Made by a program: the position numbers and the translations under genes | Shown: in pieces, positions 52,676 through 61,880 of the stretch | Layout: every line of letters begins with the position of its first letter | How positions within the stretch are numbered: position 1 is the stretch's first letter | Notes under the pieces: model-generated | Seen by the model: only the letters and a program-made list of their open reading frames with translations | What the model was told of the DNA's origin: nothing | The model's database searches: none | Source: Micromonospora sp. WMMD882 | Lineage (GTDB): Bacteria; Actinomycetota; Actinomycetes; Mycobacteriales; Micromonosporaceae | DNA: 64,000 bases | Direction of reading: 5' to 3' | Assembly: GCF_027497255.1 (NCBI RefSeq) | Contig: NZ_CP114903.1 | Span: 4,712,001 to 4,776,000, forward strand

Positions 52676-53983
52676 TCAACGCCGCGCAGGAAGTCGGCCA
52701 TCAGCGTCGGGTCGTGGCCGCCGCGGGGCTGGTTCACCGCCCCTGGGCGGGGCTGCCGTAACGGGGCCGCCATGTGTGCCTGCCGGGTCCGGCGCGGCAG
52801 CACGGGCCGCGACCCGTCGCCGTGCGCGTCCTGGCCGGTGAGGGAGCTGTGGTAGGTGGCGGGCGTCGGTGTGGTCGGTGTCGCTCTCGCCGGGGGCGTG
52901 GGTGGGCGGTGGCGCGGGACGGCCGGTGACGGCGGGACACCGGTCATCGGTGGTGGCGGCGTGGTCGGCGCGGTGCGTGGCGGTGTTCGGGCCGGGTCGA
53001 CGGCTGGCGGTTCCTGGGTCGTATGGTCGCCTAGCAGCGGCGTTGGCAGGATCACCACCGCCTGGGTCGTAGACGTTGGTCTGCAGTTTGACCGTGATGG
53101 CGTGCCGGCGGGCCAGCGCTGATACCACCCACGCGCCGATACGGCCGTCGCGGAGCAGGTCCCCGACGTCGACGCGGCCCGGATCCGCCAGCAGGGTGTT
53201 GAGCCGGTCCTGCTCGGGGTGCGGCATGCCCAGGCCGCGGTCGTCCACCTCGACCGCCACGCCGGCCGCGACCCGCCGGGCCCGCACCGTCACCTCCGTG
53301 TCCGGAGGCGCGAAGACGGTCGCGTTCTCGATCAGCTCGGCCAGCAGGTGCACCACGTCGGCTCCGGCGTGGCCGCGTACGGTTCCCTCGACCGGGGGCG
53401 TCACCCGTACCCGGGCGTACTGCTCGACCTCGGCGGTGGCCGAGCGTAGGACCTCGACCAGCGGCAGTGGTCGGCTCCACTGCCGCCGCGGCACGGCCCC
53501 TCCCACCACGGCGAGGTTCTCCGCGTAGCGGCGGGTGCGGGTGGCGAGGTGGTCCACCTGGAACAGGCCCTTGAGCAGGTCCGGGTCCTCGACCTGCGCT
53601 TCCAGGGTGTCCAGCAACTGGATTTCGCGGTGCGCCAGGCCCTGCAGCCGGCGGGCGAGACCGACATACACCTCCTGCTGACCCACCATCGGGGCGACCG
53701 ACTCCCGCGCGGTGGCTGCCGGTGTCCCGGCGACAGACCGGGCGAGCTCACGACCGCGCACCGCGGCGCCCGCGACGACCGCGGAGCACGCCACGACCGC
53801 GCACACGATCATCAGCGCGGCCGTCACCGGGACGGGCCCTGGTGTCAGGGTCACCGCCCACGCCGCCGTCCCCAGTGCGATCACCGCCACCACCGCGGCC
53901 GGTCCCACGGACAGTCGCAGCAGGCGGGCGCGCAGGCCGGTCGCGGTCGGCTCTCCAGCCGGCGCGTCGGGTCGGACTTCCAC
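52676..53983 (-). CDS. Conservon sensor kinase-like protein (CvnA type), frameshifted near its end
   Basis: From GTG 53983: two N-terminal helices (about 25-75), a dimerisation helix region (QVDHLATRTRRYAENLAVVG) and a HATPase domain (HLLAELIENATVFAPPDTEV, VEVDDRGLGMPHPEQDRLN, GAWVVSALARRH). After LQTNVYD (codon at 53066-53068) the frame loses phase: one base later the expected QAVVILPTPLLGDHTTQEP begins and stays open to 52633, ending FLRGVDAGNGIPSAAPPTP. The literal frame instead runs through an Arg/Pro-rich shadow to 52676. The last strand of the ATPase fold is therefore altered. Confidence 0.8.
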   Translation of the reverse strand: MEVRPDAPAGEPTATGLRARLLRLSVGPAAVVAVIALGTAAWAVTLTPGPVPVTAALMIVCAVVACSAVVAGAAVRGRELARSVAGTPAATARESVAPMVGQQEVYVGLARRLQGLAHREIQLLDTLEAQVEDPDLLKGLFQVDHLATRTRRYAENLAVVGGAVPRRQWSRPLPLVEVLRSATAEVEQYARVRVTPPVEGTVRGHAGADVVHLLAELIENATVFAPPDTEVTVRARRVAAGVAVEVDDRGLGMPHPEQDRLNTLLADPGRVDVGDLLRDGRIGAWVVSALARRHAITVKLQTNVYDPGGGDPANAAARRPYDPGTASRRPGPNTATHRADHAATTDDRCPAVTGRPAPPPTHAPGESDTDHTDARHLPQLPHRPGRARRRVAARAAAPDPAGTHGGPVTAAPPRGGEPAPRRPRPDADGRLPARR

Positions 53984-54422
53984 CCTGCCTCCTCACATGC
54001 TCGAGGCGGCGTGGGCATCGGCCCCGCCACCGGCCGCGCGCCCAGCCCGGCCCACCGGGCCGTGGGATGGCCTGGCGTCGCAGCGATCGATGCCGTTGGA
54101 ACCCATTGGCGGGGAAGCGCGGGGTGTCGACCACCGTCGACACGAAGAACCGACACGGAATCCGCGCGACCCGGCCACTCCGGGAGGACCAAGGCCACCT
54201 TTCGGCCGGCCGCCCCGATCATTCGACGTCAATCGATGCCGGTTGGTCGGGCGCGGGTGACGATCGGCGGCGACGCGAGCGCGGCCGGCCCGCCGTGGTG
54301 TCGGATTTCGGTGTCGAGGGTGTTCGACACGAACAGGCACCCGTTTCCTGGACGAGGATTCCCCGTGACCCGGGCCGGGTGACATCGACGCCGCCGGGAG
54401 CGGGCGGACGCTGGGAGGGATC
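53984..54422. other. Intergenic space between the divergent conservon and radical SAM operons
   Basis: About 440 bases with no supported gene. It should hold both promoters; AGGAGG and GGGAGGG ribosome sites flank it at either end. Confidence 0.6.
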
Positions 54423-55526
54423 GTGAGCAAGCGTCTGGTCGTCGAGACCCATGCCAGCTCCTGCTATTTCCGCACCTCCGTGGAGGGCGACGAGCGTAAG
54501 GCGTTGGTGCAGATCACGGAGCGGTGCAACCTGCACTGCGCCCACTGCTTCGTCTCCTCCACCCGCGTCGGGGCGGACATACCGCTGGAGGTGATGGTCG
54601 AGACGGTGCTGCCCCGACTGCGGCGGGCCCGGGTGCGGCGGTTGACGTTGACCGGCGGGGAGCCGTTCGTGCATCCACACCTGGTGGAGATCTGCGCGGC
54701 GGCGGCCCGGATGGACCTGCCCGTCAAGATCTGCACCAACGCCACCCGGACCAGTGATGGGCAGATCGCCGCTCTCGCGGCGCTGGGCAATGTGCGGGTC
54801 AACGTCAGCTTCGACGGGTTCCGGCCCGCCTCGCACGGCCGGTTCCGGGGCGACCGCGACTCGTTCGCCACCACCCGGGAGACGACGCGGCGGTTCGCCG
54901 AGGCTGGTCTGTTGCACGGGATCCTGTCGACGCCGAACGTGCTCACCCGGCCGGAGGAGTTCGCCGAGCTGTGCGCGTTCGCCGCGGACCTGGGCGCGGA
55001 GTACGTGCTGATGAACCCGCTGTCGAGCTTCGGGCGGGGCGTGAAGTCCCACGGTCGGCTCGCCGCGCCGGAGCAGACGATGCGGGCGATCGCCGCCGCC
55101 ACCGCGCCCCTGGCCGGCCGGGTGGAGTTGGTGCCGATCCGGTTCCCGAACGACGAGCGGCCGTTGTCCGGCTGCGACGCCGGCACCCTGATCTACGTGT
55201 TCGCCAACGGCGACACCGCCGTCTGCCCCTACCTGGTCTTCGCCGCCCGGACCCCGCAGTCCCGGCACGCCGACCGTGAGTTCCTGGTCGGCAACATCCT
55301 CGACGGGGAGATCGCCGACGCCCTCGACCGCTACCGCTTCCAGGACCGCTACCAGGTGGGTGCCGACCCGACCTGTGGGGCGTGCGCGTTGAGCACCTCG
55401 TGCGGCAAGGGCTGCCCGGCCGCCGTCGTCGCCGCCGGCCAGCGCATCGGCGTCCGGGACGCCGAGCAGTGCCCGCCCGAGACCGTACGGCGTCCGCTGA
55501 TCCCGATCCAACCGGTCAACAGGTGA
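54423..55526 (+). CDS. Radical SAM protein with SPASM-like C-terminal cysteines
   Basis: A 367-residue radical SAM enzyme. The [4Fe-4S]/SAM motif CNLHCAHC is near residue 37-44, followed by LTLTGGEPFVHPHLVE and VSFDGF-type strands of the partial TIM barrel. The C-terminal region has CDAGTLIYVFANGDTAVCPY, then CGACALSTSCGKGCPA, a SPASM/Twitch-like auxiliary cluster pattern. GTG 54423 follows GGGAGGG. SPASM enzymes often modify peptides, but no precursor peptide is evident nearby; a nucleotide or sugar substrate is equally possible given the neighbours. First gene of a three-gene operon. Confidence 0.88.
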   Translation: MSKRLVVETHASSCYFRTSVEGDERKALVQITERCNLHCAHCFVSSTRVGADIPLEVMVETVLPRLRRARVRRLTLTGGEPFVHPHLVEICAAAARMDLPVKICTNATRTSDGQIAALAALGNVRVNVSFDGFRPASHGRFRGDRDSFATTRETTRRFAEAGLLHGILSTPNVLTRPEEFAELCAFAADLGAEYVLMNPLSSFGRGVKSHGRLAAPEQTMRAIAAATAPLAGRVELVPIRFPNDERPLSGCDAGTLIYVFANGDTAVCPYLVFAARTPQSRHADREFLVGNILDGEIADALDRYRFQDRYQVGADPTCGACALSTSCGKGCPAAVVAAGQRIGVRDAEQCPPETVRRPLIPIQPVNR

Positions 55527-56170
55527 CCACGGTCATGTTCATCGTGATCGAGGGACCCAACGGGGTCGGGAAGACCACCATCGCCGGGCGGTTGGCCGAC
55601 CGGTTGCGCCACGACACCGGCCGGCCCGTGCACCTGACGACCGAGCCCACCCGCACCCGGCTCGGGGAGCTGCTGCGTGAGGCGGAGGCCGTCATCCACG
55701 GACGGGCCCTCGCCCTCGCGATCGCCGCCGACCGCACCGCGCACGTCGAGGACGAGATCATCCCCGCCCTCGACGCCGGCGCCATCGTCATCAGCGACCG
55801 CTACGTGCAGTCCTCACTGGTCCTGCAGCGGGTCGACGCGGTCGACCTGCGCGAGATCTGGAGCTACAACAGGTACGTCCTGCAACCCACCGTCTCCCTC
55901 TACCTGATCGACGACCCGCAGGTCATCGCCGCCCGCCTCGCCGCCCGCCACCGCCTGACCCGACTTGAGGCCACCGGCAGCCCCGAACGCGAGCTGCGCC
56001 TCTACGACCAAGCGTTCGACTTCCTCCATCGGCAGTCCTGGCACCAGGCGAAGATCGACTGCCGGAACCGGAACCCGGAACAGGTGGTCTCCGCCGCCCT
56101 CGACACGCTGACCCCATGCTCGCCCGACGCCCCGCGGCCTGACACCCTCACCCCGTGCTGTCGATCCTGA
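55523..56170 (+). CDS. Thymidylate kinase-like nucleotide kinase
   Basis: A 215-residue P-loop kinase: VIEGPNGVGKTTIAGRLADRL, TTEPTRTRLGELL and ISDRYVQSSLVLQRVD match dTMP kinase motifs (P-loop, substrate-binding ExTR, DRY). It phosphorylates a nucleoside monophosphate or a related substrate; the genome must encode the housekeeping Tmk elsewhere, so this is probably specialised. GTG 55523 overlaps the radical SAM stop; ATG 55535 is an alternative. Confidence 0.85.
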   Translation: MTTVMFIVIEGPNGVGKTTIAGRLADRLRHDTGRPVHLTTEPTRTRLGELLREAEAVIHGRALALAIAADRTAHVEDEIIPALDAGAIVISDRYVQSSLVLQRVDAVDLREIWSYNRYVLQPTVSLYLIDDPQVIAARLAARHRLTRLEATGSPERELRLYDQAFDFLHRQSWHQAKIDCRNRNPEQVVSAALDTLTPCSPDAPRPDTLTPCCRS

Positions 56171-56958
56171 CCCTGAACATCCAGGCCACCTCCCGGCGGC
56201 GCGCCGAACCGCTGCTGCGGTGGCTCGCCGCCCGCCCGGAACAGGTCCTCCTGCTCACCGAGACCAGCGGCGGCGACGGCACCGCCCACCTGGTCGACCA
56301 GTTCCGCCGCGCCGGCTGCCACGTCCTGCACCCGTCCCTGCCCGGCGACCGCGGCGCGGCAATGATCAGCCGGGTGCCGGTCACCGCCCGCCCGGACCTC
56401 ACCGCCGGACTCAGCATCCCCGGCCGGGCCGTCGCCGCCACCATCGACAGCGACCCGCCTGTCACCGTCCTCGGCGTCTACGTGCCCTCCAGCGACCGCG
56501 CCCCCGCCAAGGTCCAACGGAAGAAGACGTTCCTCGCCTCCCTCGTCGACACCCTCGACCACCTGAATGCTGACGAGCGGGCGCACCTGGTGCTCGGCGG
56601 GGACTACAACGTCATCCCCCGCGACCACCAACCCCCCTACCCCGGAGTGTGGCTACCGTTCGAGTACGGCCTATTCGACGCCCTCGCCGACGCCGGACTC
56701 ACCGACACGCATCAGCACCTCGCCCCCGGCGTCCCGCAGCACAGCTGGTTCGGCCGGGCCGGCAACAGCTACCGCTTCGACTACCTCCACGTCGGCGCCG
56801 CACTACGCGACCGAATCCACGGCGGCGACTACCTACAGGAGCCCCGCGAGCAGCGCCTCACCGACCACGCCGCCGTCACGTTGAACCTCGACCTGCCCGC
56901 CGACACACTCGACATGCGGCCCATGCCGCAGGCAGCCGAGCCGGCGACCCTGTTCTAA
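56155..56958 (+). CDS. Endonuclease/exonuclease/phosphatase-family hydrolase
   Basis: A 267-residue EEP-fold enzyme: LSILTLNIQATS, LLTETSGGDG, HLVLGGDYNVIPRDHQP, YRFDYLHVGAALRD and LTDHAAVTLNL supply the metal-binding Glu, the GDxN and the DH motif. Close to exonuclease III in layout. It may act on DNA or on a phosphodiester/phosphomonoester. GTG 56155 overlaps the kinase gene by 16 bases; the stop meets the converging CYTH gene. Confidence 0.85.
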   Translation: MLSILTLNIQATSRRRAEPLLRWLAARPEQVLLLTETSGGDGTAHLVDQFRRAGCHVLHPSLPGDRGAAMISRVPVTARPDLTAGLSIPGRAVAATIDSDPPVTVLGVYVPSSDRAPAKVQRKKTFLASLVDTLDHLNADERAHLVLGGDYNVIPRDHQPPYPGVWLPFEYGLFDALADAGLTDTHQHLAPGVPQHSWFGRAGNSYRFDYLHVGAALRDRIHGGDYLQEPREQRLTDHAAVTLNLDLPADTLDMRPMPQAAEPATLF

Positions 56959-57548
56959 ACCCCGATCAGCCCCGCCGCGCGGACCAGTGAGTCATAGGTG
57001 TCGCTCGTCCGCCGCAGCGGCGCCTCCAGCGCGACGGCGAACCGGTCAAGCTCGGCCTGGACCCGTTCACCGGACCCGTCACCGGAAACGATGCGCTCGA
57101 TCTCCAGAAACGCGCCGATGCCGTCCACCTCGTCAACGCACAACGACATCAACCCGACGGTCGCGGTACGCCGGGTCTTGCGGATGCGCACCGTCGGATA
57201 GAAGCCCAACTGTTGGATCGCGGCGTGCATCTGCTCCCGATCGGCCACCTCGGTCTCGTGCTCGACACACGACTGCTCGTTGGCCACCGGCGTCTTGACC
57301 GTCAACAGGTGCCGACCCCGCTCGGTCCGCAGCCGCGCGAACGGCACCCCGATCTTCGACTGCCCGTAATCCCAACCGACCGGCGCGTACGCCTGATCGT
57401 CCTGCACGACCGGCGCCGACAGGACGACACCACGGGCGGCCAGAGCCGCCTCCAGCACGGCGAGGTCACCGACCTGGTACTTGACCTCCACCTCGCACGC
57501 GGCCACTGCGGTCGTGCCTGTCGTCTGGGCGGTGTCAATGCTCGTCAC
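56955..57548 (-). CDS. CYTH-domain protein (CyaB/thiamine-triphosphatase superfamily)
   Basis: A 197-residue CYTH protein: N-terminal EVEVKYQVGD (the ExExK signature), ARLRTERGRHLLTVKTPV, VRIRKTRRTATVG and LCVDEVDGIGAFLEIERIVS. CYTH enzymes act on triphosphates (class IV adenylate cyclase, triphosphatases) using a tunnel of Glu/Lys/Arg residues. It converges on, and overlaps by four bases, the hydrolase gene. Its role with the radical SAM-kinase operon is unknown but the linkage suggests nucleotide chemistry. The following 280 bases show no gene. Confidence 0.88.
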   Translation of the reverse strand: MTSIDTAQTTGTTAVAACEVEVKYQVGDLAVLEAALAARGVVLSAPVVQDDQAYAPVGWDYGQSKIGVPFARLRTERGRHLLTVKTPVANEQSCVEHETEVADREQMHAAIQQLGFYPTVRIRKTRRTATVGLMSLCVDEVDGIGAFLEIERIVSGDGSGERVQAELDRFAVALEAPLRRTSDTYDSLVRAAGLIGV

Positions 57549-57828
57549 GTCGTGGCAGCCTACGACGCGACCGCCGAACCGGCGTCTCGACCCGCCCGCT
57601 CCCGCGGGCCCGGAACGCTACGCGGCACCAGCTCGACGATGTGGGGTATGGGCGGGCCATCGCCGACATGGTCGATACGAATCGGTGTCGAGATTCTGTG
57701 TCGGAGGTAGTCGACAGGCACGCCGAAGCGATTACGTGAATGCCGAGGCACGAGTCCCCGCGACCGTCGGTGACCACGCAATGCCCCGAATCCAACACTG
57801 CTCGCGAGCGGCCCTCCGGGAGGTATCG

Positions 57829-58017
57829 ATGATTCCGCAGCCAGCACAGGCGGCCACCAACGGGCGGCCTGCCAGCCAGCAGCGGGCACCCGGTCGGGAC
57901 GTGGGCCTGCCGGCCGGGACCGCCGAGCGTGACCAGTACGCCGAGCCGATAGGCGACCAGCGCGCGCCAACGTCGTGCAACGCCAGCCGTCTCGTCGCCT
58001 CAGGAGCCAACCAGTGA
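57829..58017 (+). CDS. Predicted small protein coupled to orphan GTPase
   Basis: A 62-residue hydrophilic ORF (MIPQPAQAATNGRPASQQRA...) with a good GGGAGG ribosome site five bases before ATG 57829 and a stop overlapping the GTPase GTG (GTGA). No family is recognised and the protein looks disordered. Translational coupling is the main evidence. Confidence 0.45.
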   Translation: MIPQPAQAATNGRPASQQRAPGRDVGLPAGTAERDQYAEPIGDQRAPTSCNASRLVASGANQ

Positions 58018-58607
58018 AGACGTCCGTCGCGTCAGCAGCAACTGTGTCGGGGCAATCCGGGTTGAAGATCGCCTTGACGGGGCCGTTCGGGGTCGGAAAG
58101 ACCACGCTGGTGCAGGCGGTTTCGGATGTCGCCCCGCTGAGCACCGAGGTCGCTGTCGCCTCCGACGAGGTGTCCCACGCACCGGGCAAGACCACGACCA
58201 CGGTGGCGATGGACTTCGGACGACTGGAGGTCAACGGCGTCACCCTGTTCGTGTTCGGCACACCGGGGCAGCGGCGCTTCTGGTTCATGTGGGACGCGAT
58301 CGTGCGCGGCGCGGTCGGGGCGGTGGTACTCGTCGACGTTCGTCGTCTTCAGGACTCGTTCCCGCACCTGGACTACATCGAACATGTCCGCTTGCCGTTC
58401 GTCGTCGCGGTCAACACGTTCCCCGGCGCCCGCCATTTCGCCGCTTCCGACATCCGCCAGGCCCTGGCCCTGTCGGGAGAAGTACCAATCGTCGAGCTCG
58501 ACGTGCGGGACCGCGACAGCGTCCGACGGCTGTTGATCGCCCTCGTCCAGCACCTGCTAACCCGCCAGCGCGGCACGGTCCGTGCTAGCGGGTCTGTGTC
58601 CGCCTGA
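58014..58607 (+). CDS. Orphan conservon-type Ras-like GTPase
   Basis: A 197-residue paralogue of the 51216 GTPase: GPFGVGKTTLVQAVSDVAPL, TTTTVAMDFGRLEV, FGTPGQRRFWFMWD, VVLVDVRRLQDSF. Unlike its paralogue it has no CvnA-C neighbours, only a small coupled ORF upstream. GTG 58014 follows CAGGAG at seven bases. It may interact in trans with the nearby conservon. Confidence 0.88.
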   Translation: MKTSVASAATVSGQSGLKIALTGPFGVGKTTLVQAVSDVAPLSTEVAVASDEVSHAPGKTTTTVAMDFGRLEVNGVTLFVFGTPGQRRFWFMWDAIVRGAVGAVVLVDVRRLQDSFPHLDYIEHVRLPFVVAVNTFPGARHFAASDIRQALALSGEVPIVELDVRDRDSVRRLLIALVQHLLTRQRGTVRASGSVSA

Positions 58608-59035
58608 GCCCCCTAATCGGCGTCCACGCCCCTGTTGGCCGGCGGCGTGATCGTCATCGCCGTCGACCTCCTGCCCAACGGGCCGGCGGCCATGCCATCG
58701 ACGCTCGTCGAGCATAGCCGGACAGAGACCGCCCCGGCCGGGGACACGCACCCAGCCCATGCCCCGCGAGGGCCGCTAGGTGAACATTCGTCACCACCTG
58801 CGCCTCACGCTGCTCCGCGAAGGCCCGTCACGTACCGACCCGGACCGGTGCCTTCGAACTCATGGCCGCCCCAAGATGCAGGTACGTGGTTACCGGTTCG
58901 CCTCCACGATTGCCCGAAAGCCCAGGCGAGTCCTGTTTGTTGGTCCCCTTGCCGCCCACCACGACAGGAGCGGAAGCGCCTCCACGCCCGGACCGCGACA
59001 CCAATGAGTAGGCCCACGATCCAGGAGTTCCGACC
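58608..59035. other. Gap of about 430 bases without a supported gene
   Basis: A 75-codon GTG frame (58780-59007) exists but has no recognisable domain. No convincing RNA or repeat was seen. Confidence 0.45.
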
Positions 59036-59827
59036 ATGATGACCCCGTACCTTCGCCTGGCTAACCGCGACGATCTGCAAACCCCGGTCCACCACTACAT
59101 CCATCCTGTCAGCGGACGACGGGTCACCCTGGTTACCACCATGCCCTTCGGTGAGCCCGCCTACTACAGCCGTCTCACCACGGTCATCGGCGACTGCGAG
59201 TCCGACGGGGCCGTGGTGCACCGCGAGGGGTCCGACCATGTGCCTGTGGCCGAGGACACCAGCACCGCGGAGGAACAGAAGCTGCTCGCCGACTGGCGAC
59301 GAGCACATCGGATGGAAGCGAACCGCGTCGCGCTCACCGGCCTCGTCGGCCACCACAGCGGCCTCGGTCACCGCCCCAGCTGGCGGTACATCGACCTCAG
59401 CACCCTGGACATCATCCGCATCGCCGGCCGCCGAAGCATCACCGACAGGATCCAGCCCACCCTGGCCGCCTCGAACTGGCCGCTGGACGACCCCCGACCC
59501 GTCTACGCCTTCCGCCTCCTCATAGCCGTCGGACTGCGACTGGGCGCGATCACGGCTCGATTCGGCACCCCGCCCCGCCACCGCCGCGGTTTTGAGACCG
59601 TCGTGGCCAGACGCACCGCCGTCGCGCTGGACGGCGTCGCCGGCACCCGCCAAGACGTAGTCCTCGTCTGGAACGCCGCCTACACCCCCAGCCTCGACAA
59701 CGGACTCCGCAACGCCGGATACCAGCGCATTGACACCGACTGGTACACCGCCATCACACTCCCCACCGTCTTCCGCGCCTGCCGGGACCTCATCCACAAT
59801 CTCAGACCCAAACTGCCTGGATCATGA
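59036..59827 (+). CDS. TraB/GumN-like protein of unknown function
   Basis: A 263-residue protein whose first part (RRVTLVTTMPFGEPAYYSRL, then VVHREGSDHVPVAED) resembles the TraB/PrgY/ChaN pattern 'vxLVgTxHxGxxxYYxxL...Eg', though the usual histidine is replaced by proline. A central helix-rich segment and a C-terminal hydrolase-like region (TAVALDGVAGTRQDVVLVWN) follow. No signal peptide or membrane helix is clear. Function unknown; this family assignment is tentative. Confidence 0.55.
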   Translation: MMTPYLRLANRDDLQTPVHHYIHPVSGRRVTLVTTMPFGEPAYYSRLTTVIGDCESDGAVVHREGSDHVPVAEDTSTAEEQKLLADWRRAHRMEANRVALTGLVGHHSGLGHRPSWRYIDLSTLDIIRIAGRRSITDRIQPTLAASNWPLDDPRPVYAFRLLIAVGLRLGAITARFGTPPRHRRGFETVVARRTAVALDGVAGTRQDVVLVWNAAYTPSLDNGLRNAGYQRIDTDWYTAITLPTVFRACRDLIHNLRPKLPGS

Positions 59828-59995
59828 TCCTGCTGCTGGTCGACAGTCTCGTCTGCCACGACGACGTACCACTCCGGACCCTCACCGCGCCGCTGCGGCA
59901 GCCCCTGACCCTGCCTTGAAGTCTGCGTTCGGTTCCCACCGAGGGGTGACAGGCAGGCAGTCAAGTCCGCCCGATATCATCCAGCCCGGGTGCCA

Positions 59996-60033
59996 TCGCG
60001 GGCCGCCCTCATCGGTGGGCTACTGGCCCGCGA
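59996..60033 (-). terminator. Possible integrase terminator hairpin
   Basis: TCGCGGGCC and GGCCCGCGA form a perfect 9-bp stem with a 20-base loop, 21 bases after the integrase stop. The attachment site of the element should also lie in 59828-60053, but no tRNA end is visible there. Confidence 0.4.
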
Positions 60034-60053
60034 CGGCATCGTCGGCCGGGGCG

Positions 60054-61523
60054 CTACGCGGCCTTCGGGCGGTTACGCCGAGGGATGATCTTGGTCGTGG
60101 CCTCGGCGGTTGTCTTCTTCATGTCCTGCAGCACGGAGGTGTAGACGTCGGCGGTCATCTTGTAGGAGGAGTGGCCGAGGGTGTCCTGGATTTCCTTGAT
60201 GCTGGCTCCGGCGGCGAGCATCAGGGTCGCGGCGACGTGCCGCATGTCGTGGAACCGGATGGGGGGTAGGCCGCTGCGTCCGACGAGCCGGTCGAAGCGG
60301 GCGGCGACTGTTTCCGGGTGCCAGGGTTGGCCGTCCGCCCGCCGCACGAAGAAGATGTCGCTGTCGGTCCAGGCCTCGCCCGCGGCGATCCTCCACGCCG
60401 CGCGCCGGGTCAGGTACCTGCGCAGGTTGGCGACGGTGTCGCTGCTGAGGTCGATGATCCGGTCTCCGGCCGCCGACTTCACCGGTTTCTCGATGACCTG
60501 GTAGCCGACGCTGGTGCGTTGGCTGGTGATGGTGACGGCGGCGGCCTGCAGGTCGACGTCGTAGTCGTACAGGCCGCACAGTTCACCCCGTCGTGGGCCC
60601 CGGTGGATGGCGAGGTCGAACAGGGCGTACAGCTCGGGGTCCTCGGTTTCGGCGAAGTCCAGAAACTCGCCGACCTGGGCGGGTGTCCAGACCATGACGG
60701 GGCTGGGTCGTTGCCGGGTGTGGCGCCACCGGTTGACCGCCGCGTCCGTCCAGAGCCGGGGCCTGGGCGTTCTGCCGGACTTCAGTTCGACCGACTCGGC
60801 GGGATTGTGGTCGACGAGCCGGTGGTGGTAGAGCCGGCGGGCGTCGTTGAGGGCCTTGCGGAGAGTCGCGAGGATCCGTTGCTGACTGGCGTCGCCGACC
60901 GTGCGGGTGCCCTTGACCGCGTCGCGGACCTTCGGCGCCGGGCTGGCCTTGGCCGCGAGGATCTCGGCGTTGTGGGCCTCGATCGTGGTGAAGACCGACT
61001 GGATGTGCGCGGCGGTGAGTTCCTGCAAGGGCACCTGGCCCAGATGGGGTGTCCAGTACTTGGTGATGTGGTCCTGGTAGCTGCGCCGGGTCGCGGGCGC
61101 CAGCCTGGTGCGGTTGGTGATCCATTCGGTGAGGTACTCGCCGAGGGTGAGCCGGCTGCCGGCGGGCACGTCGGAGCGGCGGATGCGGTGTGCGACGTGG
61201 TCGCGGTCGGGCAGCGGCTGGCCGGGCTTGCACGCCTGCAGCAGGTCGGCGATGTGTCGACGCAGGATCTCGTCGCGGCCGGCGAGGTCGAGCAGCGCGC
61301 GGGCGTGGTCGCGTTCGGCGGCGGCCTCCTCCCGGGTGTCGAAGCCGCTGCGGCGTAGCTGCCGCCGCCCGGTGGTGGCGTCGGGCGGGAGTTCGAGCTG
61401 GTAGCGCCATACGCCGTGGTGGGGGTTCCACCCGCTGCCGCGGCGTAGCTTGGGGCATTGGTTACCGAGGCGTCTGCCGTCCTTGCGGCAGCTGCAGCGC
61501 TTGGCGATGGATCCGTCTGCCAT
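60054..61523 (-). CDS. Tyrosine recombinase (phage/AICE integrase)
   Basis: A 489-residue integrase with a short N-terminal Cys/Arg-rich region (KRCSCRKDGRRLGNQCPKLR), an AP2-like/arm-binding part, a SAM-like core-binding domain (LTLGEYLTEWITNRTRLAPA) and a catalytic domain with Arg in RGPRRGELCGLYDYDV, Lys strand, HDMRHVAATLMLAAG, LGHSS and the nucleophile Tyr in MTADVYTSVL. ATG 61523 follows AGGAGAAAGAG. It catalyses integration and excision of the element that extends to the right of it. The C terminus is Lys/Arg-rich. Confidence 0.93.
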   Translation of the reverse strand: MADGSIAKRCSCRKDGRRLGNQCPKLRRGSGWNPHHGVWRYQLELPPDATTGRRQLRRSGFDTREEAAAERDHARALLDLAGRDEILRRHIADLLQACKPGQPLPDRDHVAHRIRRSDVPAGSRLTLGEYLTEWITNRTRLAPATRRSYQDHITKYWTPHLGQVPLQELTAAHIQSVFTTIEAHNAEILAAKASPAPKVRDAVKGTRTVGDASQQRILATLRKALNDARRLYHHRLVDHNPAESVELKSGRTPRPRLWTDAAVNRWRHTRQRPSPVMVWTPAQVGEFLDFAETEDPELYALFDLAIHRGPRRGELCGLYDYDVDLQAAAVTITSQRTSVGYQVIEKPVKSAAGDRIIDLSSDTVANLRRYLTRRAAWRIAAGEAWTDSDIFFVRRADGQPWHPETVAARFDRLVGRSGLPPIRFHDMRHVAATLMLAAGASIKEIQDTLGHSSYKMTADVYTSVLQDMKKTTAEATTKIIPRRNRPKAA

Positions 61524-61622
61524 GACGAGTCTCTTTCTCCTCACGCCGATGCTCACAAGGGGTGAGCATCGGATTGTCGGGTGTCCGTTGGGTGGTGATC
61601 ACCGCTCGCGCGGGCGACGTGA

Positions 61623-61880
61623 TCAAGTCGCGGGCGGCGGAGGTTCGCTGGGAACGCCGAGGGCGGTGAGGATCGCGGCGACGGAAACCCGGTAGCGGGA
61701 TCCGACCCGCAGCACCGGCACCGGCAGCCGGTCACGGCGAGCCAGCTCGTAGGCGCTGCTGCGGGACATACCGAAGATCTCGCCGACGGTCACGACGTCG
61801 GTGACCGCCCCGAGCGCCCGGATCCGCTCGACGGTCCATACAGGCGGTTGCTCTGCGGAAGTGCTGGCCGTGCTGTCCAT
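61623..61880 (-). CDS. Helix-turn-helix excisionase-like protein
   Basis: An 85-residue MerR/AlpA-type HTH protein: VTVGEIFGMSRSSAYELARR, LPVPVLRVGSRYRVSVAAIL. In integrative elements this protein (Xis) bends attachment-site DNA and directs excision. It lies 100 bases upstream of the integrase in the same direction. Confidence 0.85.
   Translation of the reverse strand: MDSTASTSAEQPPVWTVERIRALGAVTDVVTVGEIFGMSRSSAYELARRDRLPVPVLRVGSRYRVSVAAILTALGVPSEPPPPAT

Noticed and set aside
58780..59007. A 75-codon frame between the orphan GTPase and the TraB-like gene
   Set aside because: No domain, no clear ribosome site and no coupling to neighbours.
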